From NCBI GenBank assembly GCA_902768795.1, contig CACXMS010000007.1, positions 1-64,000 of the forward strand: a DNA stretch of 64,000 nucleotides, given 5' to 3'. The notes under the pieces are model-generated. The model ran no database searches. It worked only from the letters and a program-made list of their open reading frames with translations, and was not told the DNA's origin. A program made the position numbers and the translations under genes. The DNA is from an uncultured Eubacteriales bacterium. GTDB lineage: Bacteria > Bacillota > Clostridia > Christensenellales > CAG-138. Below are positions 58,068-64,000 of this stretch, one piece after another. How positions within the stretch are numbered: position 1 is the stretch's first letter; the number at the start of each line of letters is the position of its first letter.

Positions 58068-59063
58068 ATGGTTTACTCATGGAACGGACTCTTTTCTCCC
58101 TCGCTTTGGGGAACGCTGCTGTTTTTCGGCGTCGGGCTTGTCCTGATCTGCTTTGCCGGCGATAAGTTTGTCGACGCGGCGGTCGCCATTGCTACGCGGC
58201 TGAAAATCCCGCATATCGTTGTCGGCGCGACGATCGTTGCGCTCGGAACAACGCTGCCGGAAATACTCGTTTCGACCACGGCCGTGCTCGGCGCGGCGCA
58301 GTCGCCGGACATCTGCTTCGGCAACGCGCTCGGCAGCATTATCTGCAATACCGCCCTGATTGCAGGCGTCGGACAGCTGATCCGTCCGACGCGCGACGCA
58401 AAGACCGGATCCATCAACTGGCGCCTGGCCTTCTTCATTCTGACGGTTCTTGCCATGTTTGCCATGCTGTTCTTCAACGATCTCACATTGCCGCGCTGGT
58501 TCGGATTTATCCTGCTCGGCGGATTTGTCGCATACGCGATCCTTTCGATCCGTTTTTCAAACCGCGACGATGCGGAAGAGGTGGAATCGCTCGACGGCGT
58601 GATGAAGGTTCCGGTTGCGCTGATCGTGCTGGTCATAACCGCCGCCGGCCTGTTCCTCGGCGCAAATCTGCTTGTGGACAACGGGCAGATTCTTGCCGTT
58701 GATTACCTGCATGTGCCGGAACGGGTCGTTGCCGTTACCATGATCGCGCTCGGAACTTCGCTTCCGGAGCTCGTTACGACGCTGTCGTCCGCCATCAAGG
58801 GACGCGAGGACGTCGGGCTCGGCAACATCATCGGCGCGAACCTGTTCAACCTGCTTGCGGTCGTCGGCATTCCGAACGCGCTCGGCGGCGCAATCAGCGC
58901 CAATCCCTCCGCCGCCTACATTGATCTTCCGATCGCGCTTGCCGTCATGCTGATCCTGATCGTCCCGATGATGATCCGCAAGAAGGGGTCCCGTCTGCAG
59001 GGCGGAATCCTGCTGCTCGGGTATATCGCCTATTGCGTCTATTCCTTCCTCGGCGCAAAATAA
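58068..59063 (+). CDS. CaCA-family cation/proton or cation/Na+ exchanger
   Basis: A 331-residue protein with about ten membrane helices in two inverted halves. The two alpha repeats that form the cation site are GATIVALGTTLPEILVSTTAVLGA with GNALGSIICNTALI, and MIALGTSLPELVTTLSSAIKG with GNIIGANLFNLLAV. Members move Ca2+ or Mn2+ out of the cell in exchange for Na+ or H+. The Mn2+ riboswitch in its leader favours Mn2+ export. The start at 58068 follows GAAAGGAAAAAAC. A reading from an upstream ATG would translate the riboswitch. Confidence 0.92.
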   Translation: MVYSWNGLFSPSLWGTLLFFGVGLVLICFAGDKFVDAAVAIATRLKIPHIVVGATIVALGTTLPEILVSTTAVLGAAQSPDICFGNALGSIICNTALIAGVGQLIRPTRDAKTGSINWRLAFFILTVLAMFAMLFFNDLTLPRWFGFILLGGFVAYAILSIRFSNRDDAEEVESLDGVMKVPVALIVLVITAAGLFLGANLLVDNGQILAVDYLHVPERVVAVTMIALGTSLPELVTTLSSAIKGREDVGLGNIIGANLFNLLAVVGIPNALGGAISANPSAAYIDLPIALAVMLILIVPMMIRKKGSRLQGGILLLGYIAYCVYSFLGAK

Positions 59064-59090
59064 ATCATTCACCGTTCTCTCGATGGGCAG

Positions 59091-59420
59091 TCAGGATTTC
59101 AGACTGCCCATCAATTGCATCAATCGCAGAATTTTTTCCATGTCCGGCTTTTGTGCATGCGGCTCCGGCGGCGGAAGCGGCCTCTTTGGCTCATCCTGCA
59201 GGATCGGATCGAACGGCGGAGGAGGCGGCGGTGCCGGCGGGCAGGGCTGTTCCAGTCGTGCCGCAACGTCCCTGACCCATTCGTGCGGCAAGCAGTCCGC
59301 AAGCGCGGAAAGATACGCGCGAACACCGCAGCGCCCGCGCTCGGCGCGAATGCTCTCCCCCAAAAGCACCGCGGCTTCCGTTGTCTTCTGATCCGGCGGA
59401 TCCGGTTGTAAATAGGACAT
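59091..59420 (-). CDS. Small Pro-rich hypothetical protein
   Basis: A 109-residue protein of no recognised family. An ordered-looking helical half (about 8-62, QKTTEAAVLLGESIRAERGRCGVRAYLSALADCLPHEW) is followed by a proline run (PPAPPPPPPFDP) and a short helical C-terminus (MEKILRLMQLMGSL). Three Cys are present. The start at 59420 has AGGAGGTGCG before it. It is divergent from the small helical protein gene at 59501. Confidence 0.6.
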   Translation of the reverse strand: MSYLQPDPPDQKTTEAAVLLGESIRAERGRCGVRAYLSALADCLPHEWVRDVAARLEQPCPPAPPPPPPFDPILQDEPKRPLPPPEPHAQKPDMEKILRLMQLMGSLKS

Positions 59421-59500
59421 TTCGCACCTCCTGTCGCTACATTCTATGCGCGATGCACGGGATCCGTTCCCAAAGCATAAAATGTTGCGGAGGTGATGGC

Positions 59501-59701
59501 ATGCTGCAGGATGATTATGAATACTACCGGAAAAAATCAAAAAGGGAGTTGTTGGAGACGCTTGCCGCCATGACGGAGGAGCAGAAGCGAAACGGCACGC
59601 TCGACGCGGCGACGATGGAGGAAACCTATTCCCTGCTCGCGCCGATGCTCGACGCCCGGCAAAGGCAGCTTCTTCGCTCGCTGATCGACGAGCTGAAATG
59701 A
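59501..59701 (+). CDS. Small helical hypothetical protein
   Basis: A 66-residue protein that is almost entirely charged amphipathic helix: MLQDDYEYYRKKSKRELLETLAAM, then SLLAPMLDARQRQLLRSLIDELK. The start has GGAGGTG 5 bp upstream, a strong ribosome-binding site. No family recognised. It is divergent from the Pro-rich protein gene and followed by a perfect hairpin. Confidence 0.65.
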   Translation: MLQDDYEYYRKKSKRELLETLAAMTEEQKRNGTLDAATMEETYSLLAPMLDARQRQLLRSLIDELK

Positions 59702-59709
59702 GAAACTCA

Positions 59710-59737
59710 GGGCCGCGAAGCGAACGCTTCGCGGCCC
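59710..59737. terminator. Perfect GC-rich hairpin after the small helical protein gene
   Basis: GGGCCGCGAAGCG and CGCTTCGCGGCCC form a 13-bp stem with a 2-base loop. The T-tract is poor on both strands, so its efficiency is uncertain. It lies between converging genes. Confidence 0.65.
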
Positions 59738-59746
59738 CTGTGTTTA

Positions 59747-59863
59747 CTACGGATTTCCGAAGTTGCCGTCCTCGACCGGATCGCCGTCCTGCGAGGTCAC
59801 GATAATGTCGACCGGATCAAAAAGAATCAGTTCGATTTTCGCCGCTTCGTATGGCTTTTTCAT
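59747..59863 (-). CDS. 38-residue small peptide
   Basis: The peptide begins MKKPYEAAKIELILFDPVDII and ends in an acidic, Gly/Asn-rich tail (EDGNFGNP). An excellent ribosome-binding site (AGGAGGAAAGCC) precedes it. The plan of basic start, KIELILFDPVDIIVTS core and variable acidic tail is common among tiny proteins in Clostridia, and some RiPP precursors look like this. There are no Cys or core Ser/Thr clusters and no modification enzymes nearby, so I do not assign a function. The gene is too short for most gene finders. Confidence 0.6.
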   Translation of the reverse strand: MKKPYEAAKIELILFDPVDIIVTSQDGDPVEDGNFGNP

Positions 59864-59878
59864 GGCTTTCCTCCTTTC

Positions 59879-60205
59879 TTACGCAACCGGTACCGCCGTC
59901 TTGCTGCCGTCGGAGGCATACTTCAGCCGGAAGGCGTGTACCGTTGCGTAGGAATAGGTTCCGTCAAGCGTTATGACGTACGGCTGCACCGAGAGAATCT
60001 TTTGACTGTCAAAGTACGTATTCGGCATGCCGATGACCGTCTGCAAAGCGACCTTTGCCGAGATGCCCGCATAGAACCGATCCGGCGTCAGGGAGAAGAC
60101 GTTGCCCTGAGCGTCCTGCACTTTATAGTTTCCGATGATTTCGTCGCAGCAGTACTGCGTGCCGAAAGCAGACTTTGCAGACCGTTTTTTGTTATACTGT
60201 CAACG
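59879..60205 (-). pseudogene. 5'-truncated hypothetical protein
   Basis: An open frame running from about 60205 to the stop at 59879. Protein-like sequence runs throughout, including KSAFGTQYCCDEIIGNY, SLTPDRFYAGISAKVALQTVIG and LSVQPYVITLDGTYSYATVHAF. It has no ATG start and no ribosome-binding site at its upstream limit, where a stop codon follows. It looks like the C-terminal remnant of a longer, beta-rich (possibly surface or phage-type) protein. GTG at about 60123 could start an 81-residue version but lacks a ribosome-binding site. Family not recognised. Confidence 0.4.
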
Positions 60206-60286
60206 GCAGAACCGAATGTTGAAAAAAGCCCGAAATGCGGGCGATATTTCGACATACGTGCTTTTCGTGTAAACAGGGGAAACATT

Positions 60287-60367
60287 TTGAACCGATTTTT
60301 TAAAAAATTCATGAGAAAGAATAACCGAAAAAGGAAGCGTTTCTTCCTTCTCATGAAACAATTTTAA
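60287..60367 (+). CDS. Possible very basic micro-ORF
   Basis: TTG start preceded by AGGGGAAACATT, 26 residues, rich in Lys/Arg and Phe. The DNA also holds an inverted repeat TTCATGAGAA/TTCTCATGAA with an inner GGAAG/CTTCC, so the coding reading may be accidental to an RNA hairpin. There is no supporting context. Confidence 0.2.
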   Translation: MNRFFKKFMRKNNRKRKRFFLLMKQF

Positions 60368-60385
60368 AAAAGCATAGATAAATCA

Positions 60386-60410
60386 GGACCGTGAGCTTGC
60401 CTCACGGTCC
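60386..60410 (-). terminator. Terminator of the SPFH gene
   Basis: GGACCGTGAG and CTCACGGTCC form a perfect 10-bp stem, 20 bp past the stop at 60430. TGATTTATC follows on the minus strand. Confidence 0.65.
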
Positions 60411-60429
60411 CGATTCGATCGGTATTGTT

Positions 60430-61749
60430 TTATTTTTGAATATCCTCGTCGCCGAAGGGATCGCCGCACTCGGGGCAGAACTTCGGGGGCTTGGTCGGAT
60501 CGGACGGCTCCCAGCCGCACTTGTCGCACTTATACTGCGGGACGCCCGCCGGCTTCTTCGCGCCGCACTCGGCACAGAACTTGCCTTTGTTCACCGCGCC
60601 GCATTTCGGACAGGTCCAACCGCCCTCTTCAGGCTTCTTTGCACCGCACTCGGGGCAGAATTTGCCGGTCGCCGCCGCGCCGCATTTCGGGCAGGTCCAG
60701 CCGTTCGCCGCCGGCTGCTGCACGGGCTGCTGCTGCGCGGGCTGCTGATAATAGCCGCCGTACGCATTCGACGCGCCCATGCCCGCCATGGACGCCATGT
60801 TCATGCCCATGAAGCCCATCGCTGCGCCGTTCTCGTTGGCCGCCGCGCTCTGCATCGCCGCGCCCGCGGAACCGGCCAGATGTGCATACCGCATGTTCGG
60901 ATCGCGGAGCGCCGCATTGCGCTGCAGCTCCTTGATCATCTTTTCATCTTCCTCGTTCGCCTTGACGCTCGATACGCCGAAGGAAACGATTTCGATGCCG
61001 CGGAGTTCGCCCCATTTGGTGGAAAGAACGTCGTTCAGCGCGGTCGCCATCTCGTCCGTATGACCCGGCAGCGCGGAATAGCGGATACCCATCTCGCTGA
61101 TCTTCGCAAACGCCGGCTGCAGCGCAGTCAGAAGTTCGGACTTCAGCTGGCTGTCCAGACGGTCGCGCGTGTACTTATCGGTAAAGTTTCCGGAAATGCT
61201 CGTATAGAACAGCAGCGGGTTGCTGATATGATAGCTGTACTCGCCGAAGCACTTGATCGCAATATCCATATCGAGGCCGATATTGTTGTCGACCACGCGG
61301 AACGGAACCGGAGACGCCGTGCCATACTTGTTTCCGATGATCTCCTTGGTATTGATGTAATAAACGCGCTGATCCTTGCCGGTATCGCCGCCGAACGTGA
61401 AGCGGCGGCCGATCTTCTTGAACGTTTCGATAATGCTCTGTCCGAGCTTTCCGGCAAAGATGCTCGGCTCGGAGGAAGAATCGTAAACGAATTCACCCGG
61501 CTCGGCGCAGACTTCGGCGATCTTGCCCTGATCGACAATCAGCATGCACTGACCGTCCGCCACGGCGATCACGGAGCCGTTCGAAATGATGTTGTCGTTG
61601 GCCTTCGTGTTCGAAGAACGGGAAGTGATGCGCTTCTCCCCCTTCACCGCAAGCACGTTTTCGGACATCGCCTCACAATAAAAGTACTCTTTCCACTGGT
61701 CAGCCAGCATTCCGCCGACTGCACCGACAGCAGCCTGAATCAGTCCCAT
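60430..61749 (-). CDS. SPFH-domain protein with three C-terminal zinc ribbons (YdjI-like)
   Basis: A 439-residue protein. The N-terminal SPFH/virion-core-like domain (about 20-290) contains QWKEYFYCEAMSENVLAVKG and DRLDSQLKSELLTALQPAFAKISEMGI. An Ala/Gly/Met and Gln/Pro-rich linker (about 310-355) follows, then three zinc ribbons, each with two CxxC pairs (CPKC/CPEC, CPKC/CAEC, CDKC/CPEC). There is no membrane helix. YdjI in Bacillus works with phage-shock-like membrane stress proteins. No PspA or partner gene is visible here. The start at 61749 gives MGLIQAAVGAVGGMLADQW, the family N-terminus. Confidence 0.9.
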   Translation of the reverse strand: MGLIQAAVGAVGGMLADQWKEYFYCEAMSENVLAVKGEKRITSRSSNTKANDNIISNGSVIAVADGQCMLIVDQGKIAEVCAEPGEFVYDSSSEPSIFAGKLGQSIIETFKKIGRRFTFGGDTGKDQRVYYINTKEIIGNKYGTASPVPFRVVDNNIGLDMDIAIKCFGEYSYHISNPLLFYTSISGNFTDKYTRDRLDSQLKSELLTALQPAFAKISEMGIRYSALPGHTDEMATALNDVLSTKWGELRGIEIVSFGVSSVKANEEDEKMIKELQRNAALRDPNMRYAHLAGSAGAAMQSAAANENGAAMGFMGMNMASMAGMGASNAYGGYYQQPAQQQPVQQPAANGWTCPKCGAAATGKFCPECGAKKPEEGGWTCPKCGAVNKGKFCAECGAKKPAGVPQYKCDKCGWEPSDPTKPPKFCPECGDPFGDEDIQK

Positions 61750-61812
61750 AGTTTTTCTCCTTTCCGTGTGCACAGGCATCGTTCCGTTCGCGGACCGGCC
61801 CTCGCTTTTTTT

Positions 61813-61842
61813 ATTATATCATATTGATTCGATAAAGTGCAA
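61813..61842 (-). promoter_or_regulatory. Promoter of the SPFH gene
   Basis: Minus strand -35 TTGCAC and -10 TATAAT with an 18-bp spacer. The leader to 61749 is about 55 nt. Confidence 0.65.
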
Positions 61843-61881
61843 TAGATTCTGCGTTTTTTCTGCCGTCTTGCCCGGAAATCG

Positions 61882-62949
61882 TTATGGGAGCGGAACGCCT
61901 TCGATGGTTCCTACCTCTTTCTCGAATTCTTTCAGCAGAATATCCTGCAACGACGGATACTCCTCGATCATCTTGAAATAATCCCTTTCAAACAGACCGC
62001 CGTATTCATTTCTCCGGTACAGTGAATTGAAGCTCTCCTGGGTGCCTTCTACGTAGGACACAACGCTGTAGTTTCCTTTCAGGGTCGCGGTTCGCGTGCC
62101 GGCAAGGACTGCCATGGACCAGAACCAGATATCGTCGTTTGTTTCACACAGTCTGGTAAAGCGTTCCTGATCCAGCACGTCCGAATACAGCGAATGCGGC
62201 GGATACAGAATCCCGTAGCATCCGACCGCCTGGTTCACAAACAGCTGTTTTCTGGCAATGGGATGAATGCTTGACACCCGTTCTTTGGAACGGTTCCACT
62301 TGATCAGCAATGTAGGATCAGCATCCCATACGCGACCGATCATTTTCCCGTCGCGCGCAACAAACAGCGAAATGTTATGCGCCCAGATACAATCCGGTTG
62401 TTTCAGATATCTGTCATGCAGCTTCCGAAGCATTGAACGGCGATAATGCACGTCGTCATCCACGGTTACAATAACCGCTTCCGGAAACGCCCGCAGCGCC
62501 GGAATCAGTTTTTTATAGGAACGAAGGTCCTCGCACCAGCGAATTTCGAGCCCGTATCGGCATTGCCTGACCAGTTCTTTCGGAAGATTTGCCTCTTTGT
62601 TCGGAAACTGCGATTCCGCAAGCCACAAAATCAGCCGGTTCGGTTTGCGGTTCTGCAAAAGCAGGGATTTCGTTGCGTAGGGAACAGAGGAAATTCTTGC
62701 GGGATACGTTGTCAAAGAAACGATCAGTTCCCGATCGTACTGCTTGTCCGTCGTTCCTTTCCAGCCCGGAATTTTTGTCAGAATCGAAAAAGCGATTTTC
62801 TGATACACCTTCATTCGGAAAGACTTTGCCTTCTTTTTGTCATAGTTTTTGAAAAAAAAGACATAATGGAGAAAAACCTTCCGTATGACATACCAGAAGT
62901 TCTGACCTTGAATATCTTCTTTGAATGCTTTCCATTTTTCGCCGATCAT
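61882..62949 (-). CDS. Glycosyltransferase (GT-A-like), tandem copy 1
   Basis: A 355-residue cytoplasmic or membrane-associated transferase. The conserved block is LIVSLTTYPARI, then KSLLLQNRKPNRLILWLAESQFP and SYKKLIPALRAFPEAVIVTVDDDVHYR, which contains the DxD-type metal site. ETNDDIWFWSMAVLAGT is a later acceptor-side motif. Such proteins occur in capsule or exopolysaccharide clusters. Donor and acceptor are unknown. It is 62% or more identical by eye to its neighbour in the central part, and both continue past the window edge as a cluster. Confidence 0.78.
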   Translation of the reverse strand: MIGEKWKAFKEDIQGQNFWYVIRKVFLHYVFFFKNYDKKKAKSFRMKVYQKIAFSILTKIPGWKGTTDKQYDRELIVSLTTYPARISSVPYATKSLLLQNRKPNRLILWLAESQFPNKEANLPKELVRQCRYGLEIRWCEDLRSYKKLIPALRAFPEAVIVTVDDDVHYRRSMLRKLHDRYLKQPDCIWAHNISLFVARDGKMIGRVWDADPTLLIKWNRSKERVSSIHPIARKQLFVNQAVGCYGILYPPHSLYSDVLDQERFTRLCETNDDIWFWSMAVLAGTRTATLKGNYSVVSYVEGTQESFNSLYRRNEYGGLFERDYFKMIEEYPSLQDILLKEFEKEVGTIEGVPLP

Positions 62950-63055
62950 CTTTTCGATGCCCCCTTCCGGATTTTAACCGATTCGGAATAATAGTTTGAA
63001 AAGTCGTTTAAAGTTCGAATCTCTTTGGTAATCAGGCCGCTCCAGGCTCCGCACG

Positions 63056-64000
63056 TCAGTGATTGCTGTTTCTCCAATGATTAAATTTCACAGTCGTCAT
63101 TTCCCCGATCGAACCGATCACGCGGTCAAACTCTTCGAGCAGTGTTTTCTCAACTTCCGGATACTCCTTCAGGAGGTGATGGAAGTCCCGATCAAAAACG
63201 CCTCCGCGCTCGTTGATCCAATACAAAGTTTCATCCACGCTCTGCGTACCGTCGACGGTATAATCAATGTAATAATCCCGTTTCGGCACGGCGGTCCTTT
63301 TCCCGGCACGCGCAGCCATCAGCCAGAACCAGATATCGTCGTTCGTGGGGCACAGCGTCATGAATCGATCTTCCTGCAGGACATCCGGATGCAGCGAATG
63401 CGGCGGATACAGTGCGCCGGACACGCCGATCGCCTGATTCAAAAACGTCGGAATCCGGGCATACTGCGCCATGCTTCGGATCTTAACACTCGAACGGTCC
63501 CAAAAGCGCAGGTATTCCGGATTGGATATCCAGACACGGCCAACAAGAGCCCCATCCTTTGCCATAAAGATCGAAACCGCATGCGCCCAGATGACATCCG
63601 GATCTTTCCGATACGCATTATGCAATTTCCGCAGCATGGAGCGCTGATAATACGTATCGTCATCCGTCGTAACAATCACGGCCTCCGGAAACGCCCGCAG
63701 CGCCGGAATCAGCTTCTTATAAGAGCGCAGATCCTCACACCAACGGATCTCAAGCCCGTACCGGCACTGATCGACCAATTCTTTCGGCAAATCCGCTTCT
63801 TTGTTCGGAAACTGCGATTCCGCGAGCCACAAAATCAGCCGGTTCGGCTTCCTGTTCTGCAGCAGAAGGGATTTGGTCGCGTTTGAAACAAACGCGATCC
63901 GCCCCGGATACGTCGTCAAAGAAACGATCAGTTCCCGGTCGTACTTCTTGTTCGTCGTTCCCTTCCAGCCGGGCAGTTTGGACAAAAGCGCAAAGGCAAC
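63056..64000 (-). CDS. Glycosyltransferase (GT-A-like), tandem copy 2, partial
   Basis: Paralogue of the preceding gene. It shares LIVSLTTYPGRI, LLLQNRKPNRLILWLAESQFPN, SYKKLIPALRAFPEAVIVTTDDDTYY with the DxD motif, and PTNDDIWFWLMAARAG. The frame is open to the window edge (VAFALLSKLPGW at the end, matching IAFSILTKIPGW of copy 1), so about 55 N-terminal residues are missing. The gap to copy 1 is 106 bp. It is probably part of a surface-polysaccharide locus. The specificity of both copies is unknown. Confidence 0.78.
   Translation of the reverse strand, partial: VAFALLSKLPGWKGTTNKKYDRELIVSLTTYPGRIAFVSNATKSLLLQNRKPNRLILWLAESQFPNKEADLPKELVDQCRYGLEIRWCEDLRSYKKLIPALRAFPEAVIVTTDDDTYYQRSMLRKLHNAYRKDPDVIWAHAVSIFMAKDGALVGRVWISNPEYLRFWDRSSVKIRSMAQYARIPTFLNQAIGVSGALYPPHSLHPDVLQEDRFMTLCPTNDDIWFWLMAARAGKRTAVPKRDYYIDYTVDGTQSVDETLYWINERGGVFDRDFHHLLKEYPEVEKTLLEEFDRVIGSIGEMTTVKFNHWRNSNH

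Overview
The window reads as chromosomal DNA of a strictly anaerobic, Gram-positive member of the class Clostridia with fairly high GC content. The main evidence is a trimeric NAD-linked [FeFe]-hydrogenase, FloA/NfeD, CdaA/CdaR, Obg with YhbY, ClpP/ClpX after trigger factor, long-form HPF, a SpoIID-domain protein and strong Shine-Dalgarno sites. I cannot place it below class from sequence alone. Most genes lie on the minus strand in tight operons, many with 4-bp stop/start overlaps.

Left edge (1-1370): the 5' end of an ammonium transporter, a 5'-truncated P-II gene joined head to head with an unrelated gene remnant, and a tRNA-Leu(TAA) whose 3' end is duplicated 195 bp away around a cluster of palindromes. 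1.4-13 kb: the FloA/NfeD membrane operon with a GT-C-like glycosyltransferase, a PfkB kinase, mutS2, an HtrA protease with a two-component system, and a TudS-like DUF523 protein. 13-16.8 kb: a compact YgeW/YgeY/DauR-like locus of unknown substrate, then a DUF1292 protein.

16.8-25.1 kb: the most distinctive region, one ten-gene operon. It encodes the three core subunits of an NAD-linked [FeFe]-hydrogenase (NuoE-, NuoF- and HydA-like) plus an HndB-like ferredoxin. Between them sit six regulatory-looking genes: two DRTGG proteins, two small GHKL ATP-binding proteins, a PHP-domain protein and a second hydrogenase-like sensor protein. Upstream is an untranslated region with a possible pseudoknot and an AAA ATPase interrupted by one in-frame TGA.

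26.6-38.4 kb: a secreted SpoIID-dockerin protein, an FAD oxidoreductase, cdaA-cdaR, yhbY-obg-nth-trxB, a CvpA-like and a DUF5711-like protein, and a lipid kinase. 38.6-45.5 kb: tig-clpP-clpX on the plus strand, a D,D-carboxypeptidase relative that has lost its catalytic motifs, a palindromic mosaic element, and deoB-pnp. 45.5-57.8 kb: a second two-component system with a lipoprotein, a CBS protein, a Y-family polymerase with a YolD-like partner behind a palindromic operator, galK, hpf, and the udk-like/DUF1461/tsaD operon. 57.8-64 kb: a yybP-ykoY-type manganese riboswitch before a CaCA cation exchanger, small Clostridial proteins, an SPFH protein with three zinc ribbons, and two tandem paralogous glycosyltransferases, the second cut by the window end.
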